A DNA stretch of 37,285 nt, from NCBI RefSeq assembly GCF_016908145.1, contig NZ_JAFBDI010000024.1:1-37285 (forward strand), read 5' to 3'. Position 1 is the stretch's first letter; the number at the start of each line of letters is the position of its first letter. A program made the translations under genes and the position numbers. A model generated the notes under the pieces. That model was not told the DNA's origin. It was given only the letters and a program-made list of their open reading frames with translations, and ran no database searches. The stretch is from Marinitoga litoralis. GTDB taxonomy: Bacteria; Thermotogota; Thermotogae; Petrotogales; Petrotogaceae. Of the stretch, positions 29,535 to 37,261 are shown in pieces.

Positions 29535-30608
29535 TTAATTTAAAATGTCATCAATAAACTTCTGATATAACATATCTAAATATATTAAAGAATATAATAT
29601 TGATCCTCTTATTGTCACTAAATCCCAATCGGAAAAATACGTTTCTTCATTTCTATTATTACCAAGATAAAAATAAGATATTAGATCAAAATTTCTTTCG
29701 CCTTTTTTTCCATCACCTATATAATCATACTGTGTTGATATATACAGAAAATCTGCATCAATCAATACATGGGTTAAACCAAAAGATAATGCATAAATTT
29801 CATTATCATTAGTTATTTCTGCTCTAAATGATCCTGGAAAAAATCTTGATTCTTGCATTATAATAGCTAAAATTAATTCTACAGGTATATGTTTAAGAAT
29901 AACTTTTTGGGGATATAATACTGAACTTGTATCTTTTAATCTATTTAATTCTATATTCGAATTTGTATAAGAATAAGCTACATCTACTAAATATTCAGAG
30001 TATTTTTTAATATCATCATCTGTTAGTACTATCCCTGAATAATAGTATTCATACCACTCTTTAAATGTTGAAGAGGAATTATAATACTCTTTTATTTTAT
30101 TATAAACCCTATTAATTAAAAAATCTCTTTTATCATATTCTTTAATTATTGATGGATTTAAATTACTATATTCTTTATTAGAATTAACTGGTATATTTTC
30201 ATCATAATAGTCAATTAAAAAAACACTAGATGAGTTATTTTTAAAATTCTGTTCTGTTATATTTTTAATATAGTTTTTGATTGTAGGATGATAATGAGGA
30301 TCGTCAGATAAAGACTTCGTTGCTTTATCTGGATCATCAATTTCCCCAATGAAATATTTATAAAATTCAAGTACATTATCATCATAATTATATCCAGGAG
30401 TATTTGCTAATTCTTTTAACTTATCAAATGTATAATTCCCGCCCTCATTGTATCCAGTAGCTAATATTCTTATTAATAATTCTTTCTGTTCATTAGTTAA
30501 ATCAGAAAAATTAGTGTCTATTACCTGATCTTCAGACTTAGGAAAGAAATTAACACATGAATTAAAAATAAAAATTAATAATAATATTAATAATATTATT
30601 TTTTTCAT
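29535..30608 (-). CDS. Lipoprotein with lytic-transglycosylase-like C-terminus
   Basis: A 357-residue exported lipoprotein. The signal MKKIILLILLLIFIFNSC ends in a lipobox with C18. Residues 20-230 are helix-rich with no family I recognise. Residues about 241-345 resemble the SLT domain: PVELILAIIMQESRFFPGSF gives the catalytic Glu as E253, and ALSFGLTHV at 273-281 takes the place of the usual S-GA-GLMQ segment. This suggests cleavage of peptidoglycan at the cell surface, but the second motif is divergent and the activity is uncertain. Confidence 0.75.
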   Translation of the reverse strand: MKKIILLILLLIFIFNSCVNFFPKSEDQVIDTNFSDLTNEQKELLIRILATGYNEGGNYTFDKLKELANTPGYNYDDNVLEFYKYFIGEIDDPDKATKSLSDDPHYHPTIKNYIKNITEQNFKNNSSSVFLIDYYDENIPVNSNKEYSNLNPSIIKEYDKRDFLINRVYNKIKEYYNSSSTFKEWYEYYYSGIVLTDDDIKKYSEYLVDVAYSYTNSNIELNRLKDTSSVLYPQKVILKHIPVELILAIIMQESRFFPGSFRAEITNDNEIYALSFGLTHVLIDADFLYISTQYDYIGDGKKGERNFDLISYFYLGNNRNEETYFSDWDLVTIRGSILYSLIYLDMLYQKFIDDILN

Positions 30609-30625
30609 AACATCACTTCAAATTA

Positions 30626-30634
30626 ATTATATCA
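30626..30634 (-). promoter_or_regulatory. Extended -10 promoter of lipoprotein gene
   Basis: TGATATAAT on the minus strand (TATAAT at 30631-30626), 18 bases before the start codon. No good -35 is seen. The same extended -10 form appears at the rel and fabG promoters. Confidence 0.6.
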
Positions 30635-30670
30635 TATTATTTGATAATATTTTTCTTTATTATAAATTGC

Positions 30671-30720
30671 GCATACTCACGCATACTCACGCATACTCAT
30701 TTATACTTACGCATACTATT
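30671..30720 (+). repeat. Phased 10-bp direct repeat array
   Basis: Five successive 10-base units: GCATACTCAC, GCATACTCAC, GCATACTCAT, TTATACTTAC and GCATACTATT. The period equals one helical turn, so every copy faces the same side of the DNA. The array lies between divergent genes, upstream of ornithine carbamoyltransferase. It has no spacers, so it is not CRISPR. Confidence 0.85.
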
Positions 30721-30737
30721 AATAAAAAGGAATAATC

Positions 30738-30753
30738 ATGAAAATTTCTTCAT
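30738..30753 (+). promoter_or_regulatory. Weaker ARG-box-like site upstream of argF
   Basis: ATGAAAATTTCTTCAT has the same 16-base span, ATGAA and TTCAT ends and TGAAA-N4-CTTCA layout as the two stronger palindromes (13 of 16 bases match). It lies 30 bases before the -35 region of the carbamoyltransferase gene. Confidence 0.4.
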
Positions 30754-30782
30754 AATATTAGATTTTTTTATCATTTTTTTGT

Positions 30783-30811
30783 TTGGAGAATAGGAAAAAA
30801 AAATGTATAAT
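30783..30811 (+). promoter_or_regulatory. Promoter of argF-arcC
   Basis: TATAAT at 30806-30811 is clear. TTGGAG at 30783-30788, 17 bases upstream, is a weak -35, hinting at dependence on an activator. Confidence 0.5.
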
Positions 30812-30845
30812 ATCTTCGTCGATAATTCTAAGAGGAGGAGATAAT

Positions 30846-31826
30846 ATGCCAGTAAATTTAAAAGGAAGAAGCTTATTATCATTAAAAGATTTTACATCAG
30901 ATGAAATTAAATATTTATTAGATTTAGCATTTGATTTAAAATCTAAAAAAAGAGCAGGAATCAGAAACGAAGTATTAAAAGGTAAAAACATAGTATTAAT
31001 TTTTGATAAAACTTCTACAAGAACAAGAACTGCTTTTGAAGTTGCAGCTTTTGATGAAGGTGCTAATGTAACATTTTTAACTAATAGTCAAATGGGTAAA
31101 AAAGAATCAATTGAAGATACAGCTAAAGTTTTAGGAAGAATGTATGATGGTATTGAATACAGAGGATTCTCTCAAAAAGTTGTTGAAGATTTAGCAAAAT
31201 ATTCAGGTGTTCCTGTATGGAATGGTTTAACAGATGAAGCACATCCAACTCAAGGATTAGCTGATGTTATGACAATGATGGAATACATACATAAACCATT
31301 AAATCAAATGAAAGTTGCATTTATAGGTGATACAAGAAATAATGTTGCTAATACATTAATGAGAATTTCATCAAAATTGGGTATGCACTATGTTGCAGTT
31401 GGTCCAGAATCATTAAAACCATCAGATGAAATGATGAATGAAGCTTTAGAAAATGCTAAAGAATCAGGTGCAATTATTGAATACACATCAGATTTAGATG
31501 GAGTAAAAGGTGCAGATGTTATATATACAGATGTTTGGGTATCAATGGGTGAAGAAGATAAAATGCCTGAAAGAGTAGAATTATTAACTCCATATAGAGT
31601 AGATATGGACTTAATTAAAAGAACAGAAAATCCAAATGTAATCTTCTTACATTGTTTGCCATCATTCCATGATTTTGAAACCGTTGTTGCAAGAGAAGCA
31701 AAAGAAAGAGGACTTGATATAAGAGAAGTTACTGATGAAGTATTTAGAAGCAAACATTCAAGAGTATTTGATCAAGCTGAAAACAGAATGCACACTATAA
31801 AAGCAGTTATGGTTGCTACATTATAG
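30846..31826 (+). CDS. argF: Ornithine carbamoyltransferase
   Basis: A 326-residue enzyme exchanging carbamoyl phosphate plus ornithine with citrulline plus phosphate. The carbamoyl-phosphate motif is STRTRT (57-62), HPTQ is at 133-136, the ornithine loop is DVWVSMGEE (near 229-237), and HCLP is at 269-272 with the key cysteine. The gene is followed by carbamate kinase, so a catabolic (ArcB) role making ATP from citrulline is likely; the enzyme itself is reversible and could also serve arginine synthesis. The start at 30846 has AGAGGAGGAG upstream. A TTG 21 codons earlier lies in the promoter. Confidence 0.94.
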   Translation: MPVNLKGRSLLSLKDFTSDEIKYLLDLAFDLKSKKRAGIRNEVLKGKNIVLIFDKTSTRTRTAFEVAAFDEGANVTFLTNSQMGKKESIEDTAKVLGRMYDGIEYRGFSQKVVEDLAKYSGVPVWNGLTDEAHPTQGLADVMTMMEYIHKPLNQMKVAFIGDTRNNVANTLMRISSKLGMHYVAVGPESLKPSDEMMNEALENAKESGAIIEYTSDLDGVKGADVIYTDVWVSMGEEDKMPERVELLTPYRVDMDLIKRTENPNVIFLHCLPSFHDFETVVAREAKERGLDIREVTDEVFRSKHSRVFDQAENRMHTIKAVMVATL

Positions 31827-31848
31827 TGAATTGATAAGGGGGGCTATT

Positions 31849-32790
31849 ATGAAAAAATTAGCTGTCGTTGCTATTGGCGGTAACGCAATGAATAGACCTG
31901 GTGAAAAACCAACAGCAGAAAACATGTTTAAAAACATCAGAGTAACAGCATCATATTTAGCAGATATGATAGAAATGGATTATGACATCATTATTACACA
32001 TGGTAATGGACCACAAGTTGGAAATTTACTTTTACAACAAGACATTGCAAAAGATACTATACCTCCATTTCCAATGGATGTATTAGGTGCAATGACACAA
32101 GGTTATTTAGGTTATATGATTGCTCAAGAATTAAAAAATATTTTAAATGAAAGAAAAATAGAAAGAGATGTTGCAACAGTAGTTACTCAAATTGTTGTTG
32201 ACAAAGATGATCCTGGATTTAAAAATCCAACAAAACCTGTTGGTCCATTCTATAGTGAAGAAGAAGCAAAAAAAATGATGGAAGAAAAAGGTTGGATCTT
32301 CAAAGAAGATGCAGGAAGAGGTTGGAGAAGAGTAGTACCTTCACCAATTCCATTAGATGCTATTGAAAAGAATACAATTAAAGATTTAGTAGAAAATGAT
32401 GTAATTGTTATAGCTGGTGGTGGCGGTGGAATACCAGTAATTATAACAGAAAATGGTGAAATAAAAGGTGTAGAAGCAGTTATTGATAAAGATAGAGCTT
32501 CTGCATTATTAGCAAAAGAACTAAATGCAGATGAATTTATTATTTTAACAGCTGTTGAAAAAGTATACTTAAATTTCAATAAACCTGATCAAAAAGCATT
32601 AGATGAAATTACAATTAGTGATGCTGAAAAATATATTGAAGAAGGTCATTTTGCTAAAGGTAGTATGTTACCAAAGATAGAAGCTTGTATGTCATTTGTA
32701 AAAGATACAAGAAAACCTGCTTTAATAACAGATATGGAAAAATTAAAAGAAGCTTTAGAAGGAAAAACTGGAACTAAAATATTACCATAA
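31849..32790 (+). CDS. arcC: Carbamate kinase
   Basis: A 313-residue kinase that converts carbamoyl phosphate and ADP to ATP, carbon dioxide and ammonia. It opens MKKLAVVAIGGNAMNRPGE with the GGN phosphate loop. THGNGPQVGNLLLQQDIA, GRGWRRVVPSPIP and VIAGGGGGIPVI are standard, as is KGSMLPKIEA near the end. GATAAGGGGGG precedes the start at 31849, 22 bases after argF. Arginine deiminase, the first enzyme of the pathway, is not in the window, so citrulline must come from elsewhere. Confidence 0.95.
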   Translation: MKKLAVVAIGGNAMNRPGEKPTAENMFKNIRVTASYLADMIEMDYDIIITHGNGPQVGNLLLQQDIAKDTIPPFPMDVLGAMTQGYLGYMIAQELKNILNERKIERDVATVVTQIVVDKDDPGFKNPTKPVGPFYSEEEAKKMMEEKGWIFKEDAGRGWRRVVPSPIPLDAIEKNTIKDLVENDVIVIAGGGGGIPVIITENGEIKGVEAVIDKDRASALLAKELNADEFIILTAVEKVYLNFNKPDQKALDEITISDAEKYIEEGHFAKGSMLPKIEACMSFVKDTRKPALITDMEKLKEALEGKTGTKILP

Positions 32791-32813
32791 TAAATATTAA
32801 GAACTAAAACCTT

Positions 32814-32859
32814 GTCTGGATTGTGAATCTCTCCCTCTCCCCACAATCCAGACCTTTTT
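32814..32859 (+). terminator. Terminator of argF-arcC with pyrimidine-rich loop
   Basis: GTCTGGATTGTG (32814-32825) pairs perfectly with CACAATCCAGAC (32842-32853); CTTTTT follows. The 16-base loop is almost pure C and T with CTCC and CCTC words, complementary in part to the GGAGG ribosome site of the next gene (32865-32869). Confidence 0.9.
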
Positions 32860-32876
32860 ATTTTGGAGGTGAAAAT

Positions 32877-33494
32877 ATTTATATTTTTCTTGATTATGAT
32901 GGAACATTAATTAAAAACGAAGAAAAAGAATTTCAAAAATATTATTTTTCTAGTTTTTTAAATTATACAGGATTAGATAAAAGTATTATAAATATTGTTT
33001 TGGAATGTACTGTTGAATTAATAAAAAAAGATAATAATGACAAAAATAATTTAGAATATTATATGGATTTAATGGAAAGAAAAACAGGAAAGGACTCAAA
33101 ATATTGGTATAACACATTTTTAGATTTTTATAACAATGAATTTCCTAAATTAAAAGAAATAATTAAACCTAATGAAAAATTAATAAACAAAATAAAAAAC
33201 TCTAATCATAAATTTGTTTTTGCTTCAAATCCAGTTTTTCCAGAGGTCGCAGTAAAACATAGAATAGAATTTATTAATTTAAATCCAAATGACTTTATTT
33301 ATGTTTCAACAATGGAAAACTCTCATTATTGTAAACCAAATCCAAAATATTTCATTGAAATTATTAACAAATTGGATATAAAACCTGAAGACTGTTTAAT
33401 GATAGGTGATACTGAATTTGATATGGCCTCTATAAAGGCAGGCATAAAATTTATTCATGTTTCTGAAGAAAGAAAATGGGATGAATTAATATAA
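32877..33494 (+). CDS. HAD-superfamily phosphatase, probable ATT start
   Basis: About 205 residues. HAD motif I is YIFLDYDGTLI at the very N-terminus (nucleophile D6, second Asp D8). Motif II is FVFASNPVFP, and motif IV is CLMIGDTEFDMASIKAG. The cap domain is helical, so small phosphoesters are likely substrates; the true one is unknown. No ATG, GTG or TTG lies between the ribosome site GGAGG (32865-32869) and motif I. ATT at 32877 sits at ideal spacing (seven bases). The only upstream standard start, GTG at 32823, is inside the terminator stem with no ribosome site. Confidence 0.8.
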   Translation: MYIFLDYDGTLIKNEEKEFQKYYFSSFLNYTGLDKSIINIVLECTVELIKKDNNDKNNLEYYMDLMERKTGKDSKYWYNTFLDFYNNEFPKLKEIIKPNEKLINKIKNSNHKFVFASNPVFPEVAVKHRIEFINLNPNDFIYVSTMENSHYCKPNPKYFIEIINKLDIKPEDCLMIGDTEFDMASIKAGIKFIHVSEERKWDELI

Positions 33495-33524
33495 AAAAAG
33501 AGAAGCTTTACGCTTCTCTTTTTT
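33494..33524. terminator. Bidirectional terminator, copy 1
   Basis: A 13-bp perfect hairpin (33494-33506 with 33512-33524), loop TTTAC, A runs on one side and T runs on the other. It serves the HAD gene on the plus strand and the tRNA unit on the minus strand. Confidence 0.92.
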
Positions 33525-33600
33525 GGTGGCGGCGAAGAGACTCGAACTCTTGACACTGCGGGTATGAACCGCATGCTCTAGCCAACTGAGCTACGCCGCC
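33524..33600 (-). tRNA. tRNA-Met (CAT), elongator type
   Basis: Acceptor GGCGGCG/CGCCGCC is fully paired, anticodon stem TGCGG/CCGCA holds TTCATAC, discriminator A, CCA encoded. A paired first base and the anticodon stem argue for elongator methionine; tRNA-Ile(CAT) is less likely. Confidence 0.9.
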
Positions 33601-33610
33601 ATAAAAAAAA

Positions 33611-33687
<77 letters not shown>

Positions 33688-33709
33688 CCGCGTAGTAGAG
33701 TAAATAAAA

Positions 33710-33798
33710 TGGTGCCGAGGGTGGGACTTGAACCCACACGGGTGTCTCCACCCAACGGATTTTAAGTCCGCAGCGTCTGCCAATTCCGCCACCTCGGC
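33710..33798 (-). tRNA. tRNA-Leu (TAA)
   Basis: Acceptor GCCGAGG/CCTCGGC; anticodon stem GCGGA/TCCGT holds CTTAAAA, anticodon TAA. The long variable arm TGGGTGGAGACACCCG is a class II feature. CCA is encoded. Confidence 0.95.
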
Positions 33799-33826
33799 AA
33801 CCTTCTTAGTTATTTCAACCAGAATT

Positions 33827-33855
33827 ATTCTATCATTTTTTATCCTTTTTGTCAA
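33827..33855 (-). promoter_or_regulatory. Promoter of tRNA unit, copy 1
   Basis: On the minus strand TTGACA (33855-33850), 17-base spacer, TAGAAT (33832-33827). It drives tRNA-Leu, fMet and Met in that order. Confidence 0.85.
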
Positions 33856-33974
33856 TACCTTCTGAGTTACAAATTTCTTATGAATTTATTGGTGTTTTTT
33901 AAATAATTTATTATAAGATCATTTTTCTCCAAATGTTAATTTTTTAAAAAAATATTATAATTTATTATGTTGAA

Positions 33975-34003
33975 TTGACATTTAGTTTTATTAATGATAT
34001 AAT
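33975..34003 (+). promoter_or_regulatory. Consensus promoter of diguanylate cyclase gene
   Basis: TTGACA (33975-33980), 17 bases, TATAAT (33998-34003), with TGA before the -10. This is a perfect match to the main sigma factor consensus and unusually strong for a signalling gene. Transcript start near 34010 leaves a 53-base leader. 33879-33974 is A+T-rich with nothing else visible. Confidence 0.85.
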
Positions 34004-34062
34004 TAGAAAGAACTATATTGCTGTAATAAAAATATTTTGACTATTATACCAGAGGTGTCCTC

Positions 34063-35589
34063 ATGAAAAAAATTATATACTTTTTCATTGGATTAATCCT
34101 GTTTGTTTTATTATGGGGAACTATATATAAACTTAATAATTTGGAAGGCGAAAAATTATCCATTTGGTATGATGAAAATGGAAATGAGTTAAAAGTACCA
34201 ATTATTAAGACATTAAAAGGCAAGGATTTAACTTTAACTACTTATTTCAAAAAAACAGATAAAGAATATATTGTATTTCCAGAAATTGACGGGAATTACG
34301 CTGAAATATACCTTAATAATGTTTTGATAAAAAAAATAGAATATGGTAAAAACGATCTATTTAACCTTTATTTAAAACCTCATTTAGTCTTTTTAGGAAA
34401 TAATTTAAAAGAAGTTAATGAATTAAAAATTATCATTTTCGATTTGTATAAAGGCGGGATAAAAACCATACCTATTTTAATAAATAACGAAGAATTAAAT
34501 AAATATTCTATATTAAAATTTTTTAATTATGGTATCACTTCTTCAATAGGAGGTATTATTTTTCTTGCTCTTTTACTGTTAATAGATTATCTATTTTTTC
34601 TAAAAACCTCTTCAAAAAAAATATTTCTTTATTACTTTTTTTCATTAATACTATTACTTATAGCTACAAGAGATTTTCATTATGTTTCATGGGGAAATCC
34701 AAAAGTTTTTTTAATGATGAAAAAAACATTTTTCATTTCTTTATACTCAAGCTTCATGTTTTTTCTCCAAACATTTTATTTAAATTATAAAAAAAAGAAT
34801 ATAATAAGTTTTTTTAGTGTAATATTATTAACTATACCCATAATGTTTTTTATATTTTCAAAAGACTTATATACATTAATGGAGTATTATAACAAATTTG
34901 CTATTATTCCCCTATCAGTAATAATATTAATGATGGTTTTATACAAAGAAAAAGATCAAGATATAATACTATTTTCTTTTTTATTATTTATAATTATTCA
35001 CGATGTTATAGCAACATATTATCCTGTAAATGGAGATAGATTCTTATTTCAATATACTATTTTTTCATATACAATTTTTATAGGCTTAAAATTAATAGAA
35101 GAATTAAAAACAGCACATATAATGCTCAACGATTATTCTCAAAAAGCATATTTAGATCCATTAACACGTTCATATAATAGATTTTTACTTAGTCATATCG
35201 AATTAACGTTTAATGACACATTAGTTTTTCTAGACTTAAATGATATGAAAACAATAAATGATATGTACGGACATGAAAAAGGTGATGAAGCTCTAATATA
35301 TCTTTCAAAAACAATAAAAAAACATATTAGAAATGAAGATTTTTTAATTAGATATGGCGGAGATGAATTTATTGTTATCTTAAAAAACTGTGGTGTTGAT
35401 ATAGCTAAATCAAAATTTTTAGAAATTCAAAAAGATTTAAACAATTTTGAAATTCCATTATCCATTTCTTTTGGTATATCAAAAGTCAATAAAGATTTGT
35501 ATAATACTTTAAAATTAGCAGATAAAAGAATGTATAAAATGAAAAGAATCTTAAAAAGTGCTAATACAAATAAAAAAAGAGAAGCGTAA
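34063..35589 (+). CDS. Membrane diguanylate cyclase (7TM-type sensor, GGDEF)
   Basis: A 508-residue enzyme that makes cyclic di-GMP from two GTP. One membrane segment at about 4-22 precedes an outside domain (about 25-150) with a beta-rich pattern like 7TMR-DISMED2 sensors. Seven or eight membrane segments fill about 152-345. The cyclase domain (about 360-495) has DPLTRSYNRF, FLDLNDMKTINDMYGHEKGD and an intact GGDEF at 432-436. The RxxD product-inhibition site RNED is at 423-426, five residues before it. No EAL domain. The last residues KKREA and the stop are coded by the terminator arm of repeat copy 2. AGAGGTG precedes the start. The gene is flanked on both sides by the 388-bp tRNA repeat. 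Confidence 0.92.
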   Translation: MKKIIYFFIGLILFVLLWGTIYKLNNLEGEKLSIWYDENGNELKVPIIKTLKGKDLTLTTYFKKTDKEYIVFPEIDGNYAEIYLNNVLIKKIEYGKNDLFNLYLKPHLVFLGNNLKEVNELKIIIFDLYKGGIKTIPILINNEELNKYSILKFFNYGITSSIGGIIFLALLLLIDYLFFLKTSSKKIFLYYFFSLILLLIATRDFHYVSWGNPKVFLMMKKTFFISLYSSFMFFLQTFYLNYKKKNIISFFSVILLTIPIMFFIFSKDLYTLMEYYNKFAIIPLSVIILMMVLYKEKDQDIILFSFLLFIIIHDVIATYYPVNGDRFLFQYTIFSYTIFIGLKLIEELKTAHIMLNDYSQKAYLDPLTRSYNRFLLSHIELTFNDTLVFLDLNDMKTINDMYGHEKGDEALIYLSKTIKKHIRNEDFLIRYGGDEFIVILKNCGVDIAKSKFLEIQKDLNNFEIPLSISFGISKVNKDLYNTLKLADKRMYKMKRILKSANTNKKREA

Positions 35590-35603
35590 AGCTTCTCTTT
35601 TTT
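35573..35603. terminator. Bidirectional terminator, copy 2
   Basis: The same 13-bp stem as copy 1 but with loop GTAAA, the reverse complement of TTTAC in copy 1. Confidence 0.92.
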
Positions 35604-35679
35604 GGTGGCGGCGAAGAGACTCGAACTCTTGACACTGCGGGTATGAACCGCATGCTCTAGCCAACTGAGCTACGCCGCC
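35603..35679 (-). tRNA. tRNA-Met (CAT), elongator type, second copy
   Basis: Identical to 33524-33600, anticodon CAT, paired acceptor end, CCA encoded. Confidence 0.9.
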
Positions 35680-35689
35680 ATAAAAAAAA

Positions 35690-35766
<77 letters not shown>

Positions 35767-35788
35767 CCGCGTAGTAGAGTAAATAAAA

Positions 35789-35877
35789 TGGTGCCGAGGG
35801 TGGGACTTGAACCCACACGGGTGTCTCCACCCAACGGATTTTAAGTCCGCAGCGTCTGCCAATTCCGCCACCTCGGC
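35789..35877 (-). tRNA. tRNA-Leu (TAA), second copy
   Basis: Identical to 33710-33798. Confidence 0.95.
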
Positions 35878-35905
35878 AACCTTCTTAGTTATTTCAACCA
35901 GAATT

Positions 35906-35934
35906 ATTCTATCATTTTTTATCCTTTTTGTCAA
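35906..35934 (-). promoter_or_regulatory. Promoter of tRNA unit, copy 2
   Basis: TTGACA (35934-35929), 17 bases, TAGAAT (35911-35906) on the minus strand, identical to copy 1. The -35 lies only 12 bases after the end of the ATPase gene, so the two may also be read through. Confidence 0.85.
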
Positions 35935-35945
35935 TACCTTCTGAG

Positions 35946-36698
35946 TTACAAATTTCTAAAATTATTTAATTTAAAGTTAATAATGAACTCTTGAGGTGTT
36001 GAATCAAATATAATTTTCCCTTTATTTAAAACTATAACCCTATTACATATATCCAAATATCTAAATAAATTTCTTGTGGCAAATATCAATACTCTGTTTT
36101 GGTTTATATCCAAAATTAAATCTTTAATTTTCTTCAATAAAAAATCATCTATATGATCAAATATTGAATCAAACATAAAAACTTTAGGATTTTGAGCTAA
36201 TGATATAAATAATAACAAAGATAATTTATCTGCACTTGACCAATTTGACAAATCATTATAATATTTTAAACTTTTCAAATCTGAAAATTTATCTATTAAA
36301 CCAATCTTTTTTAGTAAAGTTATATTTTCATATGATAAATTTTGTGGAGATATACCTAATGATATTTTTAATAATTCTTTTAGAGTTATATAATTGAAAT
36401 TTTGCAAAAATTTCGATTCAGTATATGTAATATTACTTCTTAAATATTTTTTATCTTGTTCTCTAACATCTATACCTTTATATTTTATATCACCTTTTCC
36501 ATATACATTTTCGAATAATTCTTCATTTAAATGAACAAAAGACCTTAACAATGAAGATTTTCCAGAATTTCTTTCTCCATATATCAATACAGATTCATTA
36601 TTATATAATGTCAAATTTATATCTTTTAAAACTTCTTGATTATCAATAAACAAAGAAAAATCTTTCACCTCTATAATAGGATCTTCATCATAGTACAT
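35946..36698 (-). CDS. Degenerate PstB-like ABC ATPase domain protein
   Basis: A 250-residue protein with the layout of PstB: IIEVKDFSLFIDNQEVLKDINLTL, Walker A GERNSGKSS (41-49), then LLRSFVHLNEE as in phosphate-importer ATPases. Key catalytic parts are altered. The signature LSGGQ is LSNWS (150-154), the Walker B glutamate is Ser (FMFDS, S178), and the H-loop histidine is Arg (ATRN, R209). ATP binding may remain, but normal hydrolysis looks unlikely. No permease gene is adjacent. I place the start at 36698, with GGGTGA upstream; an ATG four codons earlier overlaps the end of the 57-residue ORF and has no ribosome site. The gene's last 12 bases fall inside repeat copy 2. Confidence 0.85.
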   Translation of the reverse strand: MYYDEDPIIEVKDFSLFIDNQEVLKDINLTLYNNESVLIYGERNSGKSSLLRSFVHLNEELFENVYGKGDIKYKGIDVREQDKKYLRSNITYTESKFLQNFNYITLKELLKISLGISPQNLSYENITLLKKIGLIDKFSDLKSLKYYNDLSNWSSADKLSLLLFISLAQNPKVFMFDSIFDHIDDFLLKKIKDLILDINQNRVLIFATRNLFRYLDICNRVIVLNKGKIIFDSTPQEFIINFKLNNFRNL

Positions 36699-36702
36699 AT
36701 AT

Positions 36703-36876
36703 TCACCCATTTCTTATATCTTTTTTCTCTTCATTCTCTTTAGAATTAACATTTTCAATTGAATTGAAAAATCTTTTTTTAGTGATGTTTTTTATTTCTT
36801 CTTCATTTTCTATTTCTTTAAGCTGTTTTAAAAAATCATATTGAGACAAAATATGTATTTTATTTTTATATTCCAT
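36703..36876 (-). CDS. Small charged protein of unknown function (57 residues)
   Basis: A 57-residue ORF: MEYKNKIHILSQYDFLKQLKEIENEEEIKNITKK..., highly charged and helical, with no membrane segment. Support is GGAGGTG at five-base spacing before the ATG, and direct coupling to the ATPase gene, whose probable ribosome site overlaps its last codons. I do not recognise it. It may be a partner of the degenerate ATPase. Confidence 0.7.
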   Translation of the reverse strand: MEYKNKIHILSQYDFLKQLKEIENEEEIKNITKKRFFNSIENVNSKENEEKKDIRNG

Positions 36877-36909
36877 ATAAACACCTCCACAATATAATAA
36901 TAATACATA

Positions 36910-36915
36910 ATTATA
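36910..36915 (-). promoter_or_regulatory. -10 box of small ORF and ATPase operon
   Basis: TATAAT on the minus strand, 34 bases before the small-ORF start. No clear -35. The rest of 36916-37041 is very A+T-rich with nothing else seen. Confidence 0.35.
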
Positions 36916-37041
36916 TACATGATTTTGAAAAAATATATATATTAATATTCATTTTTGTTAATTGTTTTATAATTAATTTATTATATATATTTTTTTTACT
37001 TTAAAGAAATTATATTTCTATATCTTCAGATCTATTTGCTA

Positions 37042-37070
37042 TTGACAAAAAGTAAAAGATATTGTATAAT
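37042..37070 (+). promoter_or_regulatory. Consensus promoter of tRNA-Leu(GAG)
   Basis: TTGACA (37042-37047), 17 bases, TATAAT (37065-37070): a perfect consensus, 13 bases before the tRNA. Confidence 0.92.
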
Positions 37071-37083
37071 AACTAAGGCTATT

Positions 37084-37171
37084 GCCGAGGTGGTGGAATC
37101 GGCAGACACGCATGGTTGAGGGCCATGTGGGAGTTTATCCCGTGCGGGTTCAAGTCCCGCCCTCGGCACCA
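37084..37171 (+). tRNA. tRNA-Leu (GAG)
   Basis: Acceptor GCCGAGG/CCTCGGC; anticodon stem CATGG/CCATG holds TTGAGGG, anticodon GAG. A long variable arm (GTGGGAGTTTATCCCGT region) marks class II. CCA is encoded at 37169-37171. No terminator hairpin is seen before the insertion element that starts about 25 bases later. Confidence 0.95.
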
Positions 37172-37198
37172 AAATAAAAAAGAGTCCGAATGATATGA

Positions 37199-37254
37199 TA
37201 CCTCCAAAGTAGACAGTGTAATTAATTAAAAAAACACTGAACTACGAGGAGGTA
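37199..37254 (+). promoter_or_regulatory. Hairpin sequestering the transposase ribosome site
   Basis: TACCTCC (37199-37205) pairs with GGAGGTA (37248-37254), GTAG (37209-37212) with CTAC (37242-37245), and CAGTGT (37214-37219) with ACACTG (37234-37239). A transcript starting outside the element would fold this stem and bury the GGAGG of orfA. A transcript started inside would lack the left arm. Confidence 0.65.
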
Positions 37255-37261
37255 TTTTTTA

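Noticed and set aside
30671-30720. Possible CRISPR array
   Set aside because: Units are 10 bases with no spacers between them, and no cas gene is present.
30783-30845. TTG start for ornithine carbamoyltransferase
   Set aside because: It would translate the promoter region; the ATG at 30846 has a strong ribosome site and the normal N-terminus.
32823-32876. GTG start for the HAD protein
   Set aside because: It lies within the terminator stem, has no ribosome site and adds residues unlike any HAD N-terminus.
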